The notes under the pieces: model-generated
What the model was told of the DNA's origin: nothing
Database searches by the model: none
Seen by the model: only the letters and a program-made list of their open reading frames with translations
In this document: one piece after another, positions 49,477 through 63,000 of the stretch
Position numbering within the stretch: the first letter of the stretch is position 1
Layout: the number at the start of each line of letters is the position of its first letter
NCBI RefSeq assembly: GCF_014192105.1
Contig: NZ_JACHXK010000022.1
Span: 34,261 to 98,260 of the forward strand
Length of the DNA stretch: 64,000 bases
Direction: 5' to 3'
From: Paenibacillus phyllosphaerae
Lineage (GTDB): Bacteria > Bacillota > Bacilli > Paenibacillales > Paenibacillaceae
Made by a program: the position numbers and the translations under genes

Positions 49477-50871
49477 TCAAACTGGCTCGTCCGTCCCTGG
49501 GCTGGCCGATTCCTGCTCATACCCCCGCAGCATGCGGCCATACACTTCGATGGCGTGGGCGCGTGTCTGCTTCAGATCGACGATCGCCTCCGGGCGCGGC
49601 TGATGGATGATCTTGTCCGGCAAGTGAGCCAGTTCCGGAAGCCACTTGCGAATATAGCTGCCGGAAGGGTTGTGCGTCATCGACTGCGTAACGGGATTCA
49701 TAATCCGGAAGTAGGGTGCGGCATCGTACCCGAGCGAGGAGCTCCACAGCCATCCGCCCCGGTTCAAGGTATGGTCGTAATCGGCGAGCATCCGGCGAAA
49801 ATACTGCTCCCCTTTCGTGAACGGGCAGCGCAGATTTTTGGTCAGGAACATCGCGGTCACCATCCGCAGCCGGTTCGGCAGCTCCCCGGTCTCGCGCAGT
49901 TGGGTCATGGCGGCATCGATAATGGGAATGCCCGTCTGTGCATGGATCCATGCCTCATAGTGATGCTCGGATAATTCTCGGAAGTCGAACTGCCGCTCAT
50001 AGGTGAAGAAATCCGGGTTCTGCCGCGCCTGCATCAGGTAGAAGTCCCGCCAGGCAAGCTGCCGGATCCAGCTGTGCGCCTCTTCCAACTCCGCCACCGC
50101 CTCATAGATTCGACGCGGCGAGAGCGCGCCGTGATTGATCCAGCGGGCGAGGCCGCTCCCGGCGTCGACGGCGAAATCATCCCGGTGCCGGCTGTAATCG
50201 GCGATCGGCCCTTCGATGAAGTCGGTCAGCTGTTCTTGCGGCGAGGGCTCATCCGCCTCTTGCGCGGCGGCGTCCACCAGCAGCTCGTCGATCCATGCGG
50301 GTAAGCGGAACCGCGTCTCGATCTCCGACTCCAGCTCGTCTACCGTTGCCAAGTCGTCGATCCGGATCGAGCCGGAAGGCGCGTAGCATTGCCGCATGTA
50401 GCCGCTCCACATTTTGTAGAAAGGCGTGAATACTTTGTAAGGCTCCGTTCTCCTGGCGAATTGGCCAAAGTCGGCCAGGTCGATAAGCGGCGCATCATCA
50501 TACGTTTTGTAGCCACGGTCGTGCTTCTTGCAGATCGCTTCGACCGCCGTATCCCGCTGGACGGCATACGGGGTGAAGTCCGCCTGTTGGACAAGGCCGG
50601 CAATGGGCATCGCCAACAGCAACGCTTCGGTAATCTCCACCGGATCCCCATGCAGGAGATGAAGGGTGCGGCCCGCTTGGCGGTAATCGGCGGCAAGGCG
50701 AGTCACGGCGCGCAGGAAGGTTCGTCCGCTATGGGTCTGCAAGCGGTCGGGAGCAGCAATCGCCGGGTCGATGACGAGCAAATGGATGTCCGCGCCTCCG
50801 CGCCGGTGCAGCGCCTCGAAAGCTCGCAGGTCATCGGTTCGCAAATCTTTGCGGTGAATGAACAGATACAT
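49477..50871 (-). CDS. phrB: Deoxyribodipyrimidine photolyase (class I)
   Basis: A 464-residue DNA repair flavoprotein that splits cyclobutane pyrimidine dimers with light. The N-terminal antenna-binding domain begins YLFIHRKDLRTDDLRAFEAL. The FAD domain has LAWRDFYLMQARQNPDFFTY, TGIPIIDAAMTQLRETGELP, NRLRMVTAMFLTKNL, and the signature LNRGGWLWSSSLGYDAAPYF followed by RIMNPVTQS. The usual WQW is here WLW. Length and order are those of class I CPD photolyases; cryptochrome-like function is less likely. Confidence 0.93.
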   Translation of the reverse strand: MYLFIHRKDLRTDDLRAFEALHRRGGADIHLLVIDPAIAAPDRLQTHSGRTFLRAVTRLAADYRQAGRTLHLLHGDPVEITEALLLAMPIAGLVQQADFTPYAVQRDTAVEAICKKHDRGYKTYDDAPLIDLADFGQFARRTEPYKVFTPFYKMWSGYMRQCYAPSGSIRIDDLATVDELESEIETRFRLPAWIDELLVDAAAQEADEPSPQEQLTDFIEGPIADYSRHRDDFAVDAGSGLARWINHGALSPRRIYEAVAELEEAHSWIRQLAWRDFYLMQARQNPDFFTYERQFDFRELSEHHYEAWIHAQTGIPIIDAAMTQLRETGELPNRLRMVTAMFLTKNLRCPFTKGEQYFRRMLADYDHTLNRGGWLWSSSLGYDAAPYFRIMNPVTQSMTHNPSGSYIRKWLPELAHLPDKIIHQPRPEAIVDLKQTRAHAIEVYGRMLRGYEQESASPGTDEPV

Positions 50872-50944
50872 GATGCTCTAGGCGCCTCCTTTTGTACATC
50901 ATCTAGTTTAACAAAATTTTAGCTAAAGGTTGCTACAATATGGA

Positions 50945-50974
50945 TAGACATATCGCTTATGTGAATGGTATACT
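50945..50974 (+). promoter_or_regulatory. Sigma-A-like promoter of the giant S-layer protein gene
   Basis: TAGACA (50945-50950), an 18-base spacer and TATACT (50969-50974), leaving a leader of about 45 bases before the GTG start. Confidence 0.5.
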
Positions 50975-51027
50975 CGCAAACATGTAGATACGTAACGTAT
51001 CCGATGATGAGAAGGAGCGTATAAGAC

Positions 51028-54000
51028 GTGACGCGAAAACCGAATAAGTGGAAGCAATGGACGAGGCGAATGGCCATCGTGCAGAGCGGCGTGCTGCTAT
51101 TTGGATTAGCCACTCCATTTGCCCATGCCTCACCGGTTAGGCAGCCGGAGACGATGCAGCAGCTGTTCGACCAATTGCTTCAAGCTAACCCCCAGATTGA
51201 GCGCAATACCTCAGATTTATCCGCGCAAGACCCAATTTTACAAGAACCCATTCCCAACACCGTGAAAGTCGCAACCGTAAATTCCGAGCAACCCCCTGAT
51301 TCATCCAGTAACCCAGAGCAACCCTCAGAACAACCTGGCAACATCGAGTCACCCCCTCAAGATGAGCAACCTCAACCTGATTCATCCGACCATCCCGAAG
51401 ATCCACAACCGACAGACCCGATTGAGAATGACGCGACAGATCCCGATTCTGCCGATTCGCAGAATGATCCGCCAAGCAACGTCCCGTCCGATCCCGCAAC
51501 TGGCGACGATAACGCAAGCGATGAACCGACCGATTCCGAAGAGCCGATAGACGGGGAAACCGATGATTCCGATGGCGAACAGCCGGATGATGACGTTGAT
51601 CCAGCGGTACAATTTGCCTCGCAATGGGCATTCGCGGAGTTGGACGTCTCGGAAGCTGCAGCCTTGATCGAAGCATCCGGCGCACAGGCGCAATCCACGG
51701 TCGTGGCCGTCATTGATACTGGCGTGGATGGCACGCATCCGTTGCTAGACGGATCGGTTCTTCCAGGGATCGCATGCACCGGCGAGGGAGAAGGCATATG
51801 TGACGGCGAAGATGCCGGCGACAGCTCCGAGGACGGCCATGGCACGCAGATTGCCGGCCTTACCGCAGGACTCTCCAAGCTGCTTGCCCCGCAAGCTTCC
51901 GTTCGGATCCTGCCGATCTCGGTCGGAGAGGAAGAGGGCGAGATCAGGATCGACCGCGTCTCTGCCGCTGTAAAGGCAGCCGTCAACTGGGAAGGCGCCG
52001 GCGGCCAACAGGTTGACGTTATCCTCGTTGGCCTAGGAGAGCGGTCTCCGGGAATGCCATTCCCAATGGGAGACGCCGTTCAAGAAGCGAAGGATGCCGG
52101 AATCGACGTGCTTGCACTAGCAGGCGACGACGGGTATCCCGTGATTGTGGAAGATGAGAGCGTCGGCTCCTATTACCCGGCAGCGATAAATGCGGTTCTG
52201 ACCGTCGGTGCTTACGGCCACAAAGGACATCAGATGTCCAACGATGGAGCAGACCTCCTTGCGCCGGGCGCCGATATCATCACGGCTTCGCTCGGAGGCG
52301 AGCTAGGCGAATATTCCGGCAGCTCGTATGCGGCAGCCATAGCGGCGGCCGGCGCGGCAGTCGTCCGCGCCTATAGCCAGACTCCGGTGGCGGAGGCGTT
52401 GTCCGGCGGAACGCTAGATGGCAGATGGAGCTTGAAGCGCGTCATCGAGACCGCATTCCCGGACCCGAACGACAAGACAGCTCCGGTATGGCCGGAGGAA
52501 GCGAGCTTGCAGGCGAGCGGCGTCGGTTACTCCAGCGCGGTACTGACCTGGCCGCAAGCTACGGACGAGAGCGGCTCGGTCCGTTACGAAATTACGCAAG
52601 ACGGCAATAAGCTGCAAGGCTCCTACAGTTCCGGCTCCACGTTCGCGGGACTTAAGCCCGGCACCAAATACGCCTTCCAAGTGGAAGCGGTCGACCGCTC
52701 CGGTAACCGGAGCACTCCGCTTACATTGGACGTGACGGCCAAGTCGATCTCGCCAATCGAGCGAGTAACGGCAACGGCGGACGGCAGCAGCCCGAATGGC
52801 GACAGCGAGTTCGCTTCGGTCAGCGATAACGGCAATCTGATCGCGTTCGAATCCGAAGCCAGCAATCTGATCGCCGATGACGGCAACAATGAAGCGGATG
52901 TTTTCGTCCGCAATCGCAAGGACGGCACGACCACACGCATCAGCGTCGCTTATGAAGGCGGGGATGCCGACGGCGGCAGTTATGCGCCGCTCATCAGCGG
53001 CGACGGCCGTTATGTCCTCTTTACCTCCGCTGCTTCGAATCTTACCAAGGTAGGGGATGAAGGGACGCAGGAAGATTTGTTCCTGGCGGATCTGGAGTCG
53101 GGTTCAATCGAGAAAGTCGCCGATCAGGTCGCCGCCGGATTTGCCTATAATTCGGCACGCCCTTATGCGATGAGCGCGGATGCCCGGTATATTGCGTTCG
53201 CCTCTTATGACAACAACGGCACGGAGAACGACTTGAACGGCACCTGGGACATTTTCCTCAAGGACCGCCGGACTTCATCGGTCATGCGGCTGACGGACCG
53301 GATCAAGGACCACTTCCATCCTTCGCAGCTGGATATCACGCCGAACGGCCGATACGTTACGTTTAGTATTAACCAAATCGGACTTTTGCCGGAAGATATC
53401 AATATTGACGAAGATATTTATGTGTACGATACGGTTCTGAACCAATATGAACTGATCAGCCATAATCCTCAGGGACTATCTGGCATGAATGACAGCCGCA
53501 ATCCTTCGATTAGCGATGACGGCCGCTACGTCGCCTTCGAGTCCTACGCCGGCGACATTAGCGACGAGGATCAGGATTACTCCAACGATGTGTATGTATA
53601 CGACCGTCGGACCAAGGTGCTGAAGGTGGCGAATATGACGGTCGGCGGGCAGCCGGGAGGCAGGGATAACGCGTTCGCCTCCTTTAGCGGAAGCGGCCGG
53701 TTCGTCGCGTTCGAGTCCAACGACAGTTTGGAACCGAGTGCCTACAACCGCAATGTGTATATACGCGATCTGAAGGAGGGATTGACCTACTGGATGGGGC
53801 AATCCGCTTCCGGCGAGGAGGCCAATGCCAATAACGAGCGACCGGCCATTAGCGCGGACGGCGGTCATCTCGTCTTCCAATCCCGTGCCGACAATCTGAT
53901 CCCCGATCAGGGAGAGACGCTAGGGTACACGGAGATTTACTATACTTCCTCGCCAGCCGAGCTAGATCGGGACGTTCCGAAGTGGGAGTCGGGAGCGGAA

Positions 54001-57000
54001 TTATCGGCGGCCCAGACAGGCGCTTCTTATGTAGCGCTCCAGTGGACACCGGCCGAAACGGCATCAAGGCAACAGCCTCGATACCGCGTCTACCGGAATG
54101 ATGAGCTGGTAGGCGTAACGAATGAAGCCGCTTATCTGGTCACGGGCCTGGAAGCAGGCACGGCGTATTCGTTTAAAGTAGTTGCCGGCAGCAGCGACTA
54201 CCAGTGGGGAACAGATCCGCTGCAGCAGGCGGTTACGACGCTCGCGGAGGCGGAGACCGATGCGCCGGCGAATGTCGCGAATGCGGCCTTTACGGTACAG
54301 CCCGGGCAGGTGGCTATCAGCTGGACCGAGCCAAGCGATCCCGATTTTATGTATATGCAGGTGCTGTGGCGTAAGCTAGGCGCCCCGGAAGATGCGGTGC
54401 AATCCACGCGGCTGCTGCCCAAAGGCAAACAGGCTGCGGTCATTACCAATCTGGTGAACCGCACGACGTACCAATTCGCATTTGCCGTCTATGACGCGGA
54501 AGGCAACAAGCAGGTCTATTCCGCCGATTCGGTTACGACCGGGACCGGTCCACGGATCGCCCGGATCGTCGACTCCGAAAGCGACGGCGATTATATGTCG
54601 AGCTTCGGCGGTATTCAGATTAGCGCGAACGGCCGATATACGGTCTTCGAATCGGACTCCACGACGCTGGCGGAAGGCGACCTGAATCGTGCGACCGACG
54701 TATTCTTATACGATTACAAGCAAGAAACCGTTCAGTTGATCAGCCGGGATGAGTTCGGCTTGCCGGGCAACGGCGACAGCATCAATCCGGACATTAGCGG
54801 CGACGGCCGATATATCGTCTTCGAGTCGAGCGCCACCAATCTGGAAGGTGCTTCATCCTCAGGATCCTATTCCCAAATCTTCATGCTGGACCGGGACGCC
54901 GACGGAGATGGCATCTTCGACGAAGAAGGCAGCGTGACGATGAAACGGATCAGCCAGTCCGCCATGGGCGACCCGGGCAATCATTTCAGCGAGACGCCGG
55001 CCATTAGCCAGGACGGCACGACGATTGTTTTCCAATCCAAGGCGAGCAATCTCTCGGATATCGAGACGAACCAATCGCAGCAGCTGTTCATCTACGATAA
55101 CAGCAAGCCGGAAGGCGTACTGCAACTGCTCGCGAGCAGCGACGGTCAGCTGCTGAAAGGCACTTCGTTCGAGCCGGATGTTAGCGCGGACGGCAATACG
55201 ATCGTCTTCGGTACGAGTGCCGCTATCGTAGCTACGGACACGAATGAAGCGGAAGACGTCTACCTCTATGACGCGGACAGCAAGACCTTCACGCAGCTGA
55301 CGGTTCTCCCGGATATCAATCCTACCTATTACAAGGAAGTCGCTCATCCGACGGTGAGCGGGGACGGGAAGCGAGTAGCTTTTGCCTATCATGGCTATGA
55401 GTACAACGCCTTCGATATCTATGTCTACGATCGTTCAGCGGCGGAACCAACCATCAAGCGGATTACGTCCAAAACAAGCGAGAGTCAAAGCTATATCGAC
55501 AGCACGCAGCCTTCAATCAGCCCGGATGGCCGCTACGTCGCGTTCAGTTCGGATCTGGCGGGCGTGATAGCGGGCGACAAGAACCACTATACCGACGTCT
55601 TCGTCTACGATCTGCAGGAGCAGACGGCGAAGCTGGCCAGCCGCGCTTACAACAATGAGCAAGGCAGCGCCTCCTCCTATAACCCGGCGATCAGCGAAGG
55701 GGGAACGGTCGTCGCATTCCGTTCCGTAGCCGAGAATCTCGTCACCGGCGACTATGAAGGGGTAGATGTATTCGTCACGGAGATGGATCAACCGGATGGC
55801 GGCGGCGGTCTCGCCACGTTAACGACCGAGCTCTTGGCAGGCGGCAAAGTGAAGCTGACCTGGGAAGGGCCGCAGGAAGGAGCGGGCATTGCCGGCTTCG
55901 AGGTGATACGTACCGGAAGTGACAATGTGCCTGTACCGGTCGCGCTGCTGGTCGCGAGTCAGACGACCTACACCGATCAACCGCCGGCAAGCGGCATCTA
56001 CCGTTACAGTATCATCGCAGTTGATGCTGCTGGCGCCAAACGCCCTTATTCGGAAGAACGCGAAGTGCGCATCACCGATCTGTCGATTCAATCGGTCAGC
56101 TACCACACGCCGCTGGCCTTGAACAAGTACGCGATGATCGGCGGCCGCATTACGGCCGGGGCGACCGGAACGGCGGGAGCGATGGCACAAGCCGTCTTGA
56201 GCTACCGCAAGAACGACGAGCTGTTGACGCTGGCGGCTGACCTGTCCGAGCAATCGGCCGGCAGCTACGAGGGCAGCATGCTGTTGCCGGAGGGCGCAAC
56301 CGAGATCGTCTCGCTGCAGGTAACGCTTGCCAAAGACGGCGAGGAAGTGAGCAGAAGCGCGCTTACAGGTGCCATTAAAGTCGGCGCCGCGCTTCGCATC
56401 GAACTCGAAACGCCGCACGAAGATTTGCTGGAAGGCGCTTATTTATCCGTAGCCAGCACGGCGATGAAGATTCGGACCGGCGTGAAGCTTGCGGGTATCG
56501 ATAATCTGGTGCTGACCGGACTGCCGCAAGCGGGCGATTACCGGGTCAGCCTGGTGACGGCAGGCGGATTGGAGCTGCTTAGCCAGAATGCCGACAAGCG
56601 TTATTCGCTCACCTGGGGGGCGCAACAGACGCTGAAGCTCACTCCGACCTTCACGGCTTCGCTCCGCACCAAGGTGGTCGACGAATCCGGCGAGCCGATC
56701 CCGGGCATGACCCTTAGGATTTGGGACAGCGAGGGAGCGATTATCGCGACCGGAGAGACGAATTGGCAAGGAACGGACGGCATCGTGGAGGACAGAATAT
56801 CCGGCGAGTCGCTGTCCGTCACCGCAAGCGACAAGACCTACCGGTACGTCCCGCAATCCAAGTCTGCGGTCCTCGTGCCGGGGGCCAATGAGCTTGTGCT
56901 TACTTTGGCCGAGCGGCCGAAGGCAACGGTTAAGGGCAAGATCACGAATCAGGACGGGACAGCGGTTCCGCGAGCGGTCGTGACGATCGTGCAGGACGTT

Positions 57001-60000
57001 GAAGATACCAAGTTTACTTCAACCGTGAAGACGGATAGTAACGGCGAGTATACGGCGGACGTATTCGCCGGCCCGGTCAAAATTCAAGCCGCGATTACGT
57101 ATGTGGGCCGAACGCCAGCGGTCTCGAAGGAACTGGCGCCCGGCAAATCGCATACGGTCGACCTGATCTTCCAGGAAGGCAAGCCGACTACGGTGCGCGT
57201 CAATCTGTATACGAAAAATCTAGGCGGACAATGGATCGGACCTCACGAACTGGATTGGCGGACATCAGCTCACTTCCGGATCAATGTGCCGACCCACTCG
57301 GTACTGTCTTCCGGTAATCCGATGGTGCTCAAAGCCTCGCCTGGCGATGAAGTGCAGGTGTGCGCAAACGGTAGCGAATCGGGACTTCCTTCGCTTTGCG
57401 GCAGCGCGATTGTCGGGGAAGATTACAAAGCCGCGGTAGAGATCCGATTGGAGGATCTCGGAACGAAATTCAAAGGAGAGCTGGAGGCCCAATTCCCGCC
57501 GAACAATGATGCATGGCCATCCATGAACCTGTTCAAGCTGGCCGAGGAAGACGGCAAGCGCCAACTCGTGCAAGAAGCCGCGATCAAGTCGCGTCAATTC
57601 GAGTTCACGGTCGCAGAGGCTGGCAGCTATGTCGTACAAATCAAGTCAGGCGGCCATGTTATCGAACGGGAATTCATGTCCCGAACGGGGGAAACCGTTA
57701 ATATCGGCTCTATCGCATTCCCGGCACAGTCGTTCTACAGCGGCAAATCCGGCAATGCGGTCACGCTGACGCCTGAACGCGTCGCGCTCGGAGGCGAGCT
57801 GCAGGTGAGGGCAACGTTCCGCAACCTCGGCCAATCCGTGACGGATCAGACCAAAATGCGCTTTGTCTTACCGCAGGGCACAAGCTATGTAGAAGGAAGC
57901 GGGGCATTGAACGGCCAACCGGCGACGCCGGCGATCGGCGGCAGCGACGTTGAGTTCTCCCTCGGCCAGATCGGCAAGGAGGAATCGGGAACGGTCGTAT
58001 TCCGCTTGAAACTGAGCGATACGATGAATACAAGCGCGATCGTATTGGCGCCTCAGATGACTTTCGTGATCGGCCAGAAGACGAACAGCGAAATTCTTGC
58101 CCGCGCCGCGGCAGAAGTTCAAACGGTCACGCTGGATGCTCCTCAAGTCACCGGGCGACACGACCTGAAGGTGAGCGGGATTGCCAAGGCAGGCAGCACC
58201 GTGCGCGTCTATGAAGGCGAGCAGCTGCTTGGCGAGACAGTGGCCACTTCCACGGGTACGTGGAAACTGCCGATTGTTCTGCCTGAACGAGGTCAAGACG
58301 CCACGTACCGTCTGATCGCGGAATCCGATGACGGCACGACGAAGACGCCGAGCGAAGAGAAACGCATTCGCGTCAGCGCGGCCTATCCGCAGATGACGCA
58401 GGTCTCGATGCGCCAAGTCGACGGTCGTACGATGACCTTCGATCCGAGCGACGGGGTAGCCAAATTCCCGTACGTATTCGCGCCGGGCATGCCGTTTATT
58501 TTCAAAGTAACGTTCAATAACCCGGATGCGGTCAAGAATGTGGTCGTCCAGGCAGGCGGAACCTCCGCTCCTGCAGAAAGAGGGAAGGATGGGGTATTCA
58601 CTGCCTCGCTGGTGACTTATAACCCGGGCGATATCTCCGTCTCTTACGAGGCACAGGATATCTTCATTGTGCCGGAGAAGCCTTCGGATGAGGAATTGCG
58701 CGAGCAGCTTCCTTCGGATATCCAGGATTACGAGACGCAAGAGATGCAGCTGGATACGATGAGCGACATGCTTCATACCGCTTCGATCAAAGGCTCCGTG
58801 CCGGTCGAAGACGGCAAGATCGGCATGGATATGTCGTATAAGCTGGAGCGGATTGAGAATTACACGCCTCCTGCCGCGGGCAGCTCAGGCTCTCCGGTAC
58901 GGGGACTGCGTTTCAACTACGGCGTTAGCGGCAACCGCCTCAGCGTCTCCATCACGGCCTACATTCCGGAATCGGAGTTCGCCGCGCTTGGCGTAGAAGG
59001 CACCCTTGCGAAAATGTCCTCCGCAATGGCTGGCGACGAGCAGGCGATGAAGTCGTTGACTTCGTTCAGCGGAGCGGGCGCGGCGATCAAAGTCGCGATC
59101 AACAACGCGATGAAGTGGGAAGGCGCCGGTAAGGTATGGACGTCGATCGATACGCCTTACTCGATCTTCGACGGACTGGGCGTCAATGATGCGCTCAAGG
59201 AATTGGGCGATATCGCTCACGCGGCGGGTAACAGCTGCTCGTCCGGGCTGATTGCTCAAGTGTATGCGCATGAAGCCAGCGAAATCGCCCATCTGGCGAT
59301 GGCCTATGAGTTGGCGAAGTGGACGATGATGCTTGGCTCGCTGGCCCTTGGACCGGCGACATTCGGCTGGGGAACGGTCGGGCTGTGGATGCTGACCAAC
59401 GGCATCGGCAAAGTCATGGACGCCCATATCGGCTCCAAGATCGACGATCTGAAATCGCGTCTGGCGAACGATGAGGAATGCAAAGACGACGAAGAAGATG
59501 AAGAAGACGAGGATGACGATCGTGACGACAACGACGACGACAACGACAACGAAGACGATGAGGTCGCAAAACCGGTCTGGATCTATGATCCAAGCGGCTA
59601 TGTGTACGAAGTAACGGAATCGCAACGCGTGTCGGGCGTCAAAGCAACGGTTATGTACAAGGACGAAACGACCGGAGCGTGGACGGTATGGGATGCGGAC
59701 TGGTTCGGCCAGATTAACCCGCAGATCACCGATACCGCCGGCCGATATGGCTGGGATGTACCGCGCGGCTTGTGGAAGGTCGTTTATGAGAAGGAAGGCT
59801 ACGCCACGGTGGAGAGTGCCGAACTCACCGTTCCGCCGCCGCATTTTGACGTCAATATTCCGCTCGTATCGATTCTGCCTGCGGCAATGACTTCCGCTTA
59901 TGCGAAGGCTGGCGGGGAATACGTGGACATCATGTTCGATCGCCACGTTCAGCTGGAAACGATTGAAGCCAGCGGAATCACCGTTACGGCTCCTAGCGGA

Positions 60001-63000
60001 GAAGTTGTGGAAGGTACGTTCACGGGCGTGGATGAAATGGATTGGCAAGGGGCCAAGGTGGCCCGCCATATTCGCTTTACGCCGGCGGCACCGCTGCAGG
60101 CTGGGGCGACCTATACGATTACGGCGAGCAGCGCCATCTTGAGCTACAACAGCATTCCATCCGGAACCGATGCTAAGCAGACGGTCGCGATTGCGGCGGA
60201 AGACACGACGGCACCTGCTGCCGTTACCAATCCGGAAGCCTATGCCGAGCGCAATGCGATCGTGCTGGCTTGGGAAGACCCGACGGATATCGACTTCAAG
60301 CAGGTCGAGATTGCGTGGAAGCCAAGAGGCAGCGCGGATGCGGCCAACACCGTAACGGTTGCCAAAGGACAGCAGTGGACGCGCCTGACCGGACTTGAGG
60401 CGGAGACCGAATACCAGATTGCTTTCCGTACCCTCGACGATACCGGCAACGTAAGCGAGACGATCCTCATGCAGTCGACGATGGCGGCTAGCACGCCTGC
60501 TCCTGATACGGCAGGGCCGCTCGATATTACGGCACTGAGCGTTCAAACTGGCAGCGATAAGCTCGACTTAAGCTGGACCGACCCGGCATCGAGCGACCTG
60601 AAGGAGCTTACGGTCAGCTGGCGCAAACAAGGCACGGAGATAGAGCTTGGTTCTGCGACCGTGGCCAAAGGAGCGCAGCAACATACGATTACAGGCCTAG
60701 ACAGCGATACGAACTACGAGGTTACCGTCACCGCATTCGACCAAGCCGGGAACAGTTCGTTCGGCGTAACGGTTGAAGCAAAGACGGCAATCGTGCCGGA
60801 TACGACAGCGCCACTCGATGTAACGGAGCTGAAGGCTACGGCCGGCACCGACAAGTTAGACTTGAGCTGGATTGATCCGACAGCTAGTGACCTGAAAGAG
60901 CTGAATGTCAGCTGGAAGAAGAAAGGAACCACGGCTGAACTAGGCTCAGCAAATGTAGTCAAAGGCACACAGAAGCACACGATTACGGGCCTAGATAGCA
61001 ATACGAGCTACGAAATCACCGTGACCGCATATGATCAGGCTGGCAACGGATCGACTGGCGCAACGGTTGAAGCGAAAACGTTGGTTCCGCCGGATACGAC
61101 AGCGCCGCTCGATGTAACGGAGCTGAAGGCTACGGCAGGCACCGACAAGTTGGACTTGAGCTGGATTGATCCGACAGCAAGTGACCTGAAAGAGCTGAAG
61201 GTCAGCTGGAAGAAGAAAGGCACCACGGCTGAACTAGGTTCAGCAGCGGTAGTCAAAGGCATACAGAAGCATACGATTACGGGTCTAGACAGCGACACAA
61301 GCTACGAAATCACAGTGATCGCATACGATCAGGCTGGCAACGGCTCGACTGGCGCAACGGTTGAAGCGAAAACGTTGGTTCCGCCGGATACGACAGCGCC
61401 ACTCGATGTAACGGAGCTGAAGGCTACGGCAGGCACCGAGAAGCTGGAACTAAGCTGGATTGATCCGACAGCAAGTGACTTGAAAGAGCTGAAGGTCAGC
61501 TGGAAGAAGAAAGGCACCACGGCTGAACTAGGTTCAGCAGCGGTAGTCAAAGGCATACAGAAGCATACGATTACGGGTCTAGACAGCGACACAAGCTACG
61601 AAATCACCGTGACCGCATATGATCAGGCTGGCAACGGCTCGACTGGCGTAACGGTTGAAGCAAAGACGACAATCGTGCCGGATACGACAGCGCCGATCGA
61701 TGTAACGGAGCTGAAAGCTACGGTAGGCCTCGACAAGCTAGACTTGAGCTGGATTGATCCGACAGCGAGTGACCTGAAAGAGCTGAAGGTCAGCTGGAAG
61801 AAGAAAGGCAGCACGGCCGAACTAGGTTCAGCAACGGCAGTCAAAGGCATACAGAAGCATACGATTACGGGTCTAGACAGCGATACGAGTTACGAAATCA
61901 CCGTGAAAGCACACGACGAAGCGGGCAACGGCTCGACCGGCGTAATGATCCAAGCCAAGACTTCCGCTGTTACAGGCGGCGGTGGTGGAGGTGGCGGCAT
62001 ACCGTTCCCGATTCCGGGAACGGGTCAAGAACAAGAACCTGATCCAGAACCGGTCGAAGAGGATAACGCCCTAACGACTGGACCGAATGGCGGTCGATAT
62101 GACCTGCTCGGGAAGCAGCTTGCATTGAACATTCCAGCGTTCGCCTATGCGATGGAAATGAAAATTAGTTCGCTGCAGAAGCCGTTTGGCTCGGTTGTAG
62201 GCACGACGCTTAAACCGGTGACAGCAGCATTCGAACTGACGGGCGGGGCCCCATCGAAGCCGCTCGAGCTGACGATCGCTTATGACAAGCAGAACGCGGC
62301 AGCCATTGATCCGCGGAAGCTAGCCATCTATCGCCAACTGGCTGACGGCGGCTGGGAACTCGTCGGCGGCGTGAATGATACGAACGCCGGCAGCGTAACG
62401 GTGAGCATATCCCGACTTGGCATCTATGCGGTGCTTGCCGCAGCGCCAACCTTCGCCGACCTTGCGGACCATTGGAGCCGCGCGGATGTGGAGGTATTGG
62501 CAAGCCGCGGTATCGTGAACGGCGTAGGTGCTGGAGTATTTGCCCCGAACCGCCAGGTAACTCGCGCGGAGGCAGCCAAACTGCTAGTGACGCTGGCGAT
62601 TTCCTTAGGTCGACAGTCGACTCGCGCCGCTAGCGGCTTCGAGGATGTCGACGCGAAAGCGTGGTATAAGGAAGCTGTCTTCCAAGCGCAAGCGCTAGGT
62701 ATTATTGAAGGGACAGACGGCAAGTTCAGACCGAACGACCCGATTACTCGCGAAGAGCTGGCACTCATGCTGGCTAGAGCAACTGGTGCAGACATAGAGG
62801 CGATGGCCGACCGTTCGGCAGCCATTCTCGCGCCTTACCAAGACCGGACTTCGGTATCGGCTTGGGCTCAACCAGCCGTCGCTTATGCAATAGAAAGCGG
62901 CTATATGCGTGGCAGCCAGAATCAACTGAACCCGAAAGGGCTGGCTACTCGCGCCGAAGCAGCGGTCGTGTTGCTGAGAGTGATGGACAGCAAAGGTTTG

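Noticed and set aside
58885..60546. 553-codon minus-strand ORF opposite the giant subtilase
   Set aside because: Antisense shadow; its Val/Ile run is only the complement of the Asp/Glu tract.
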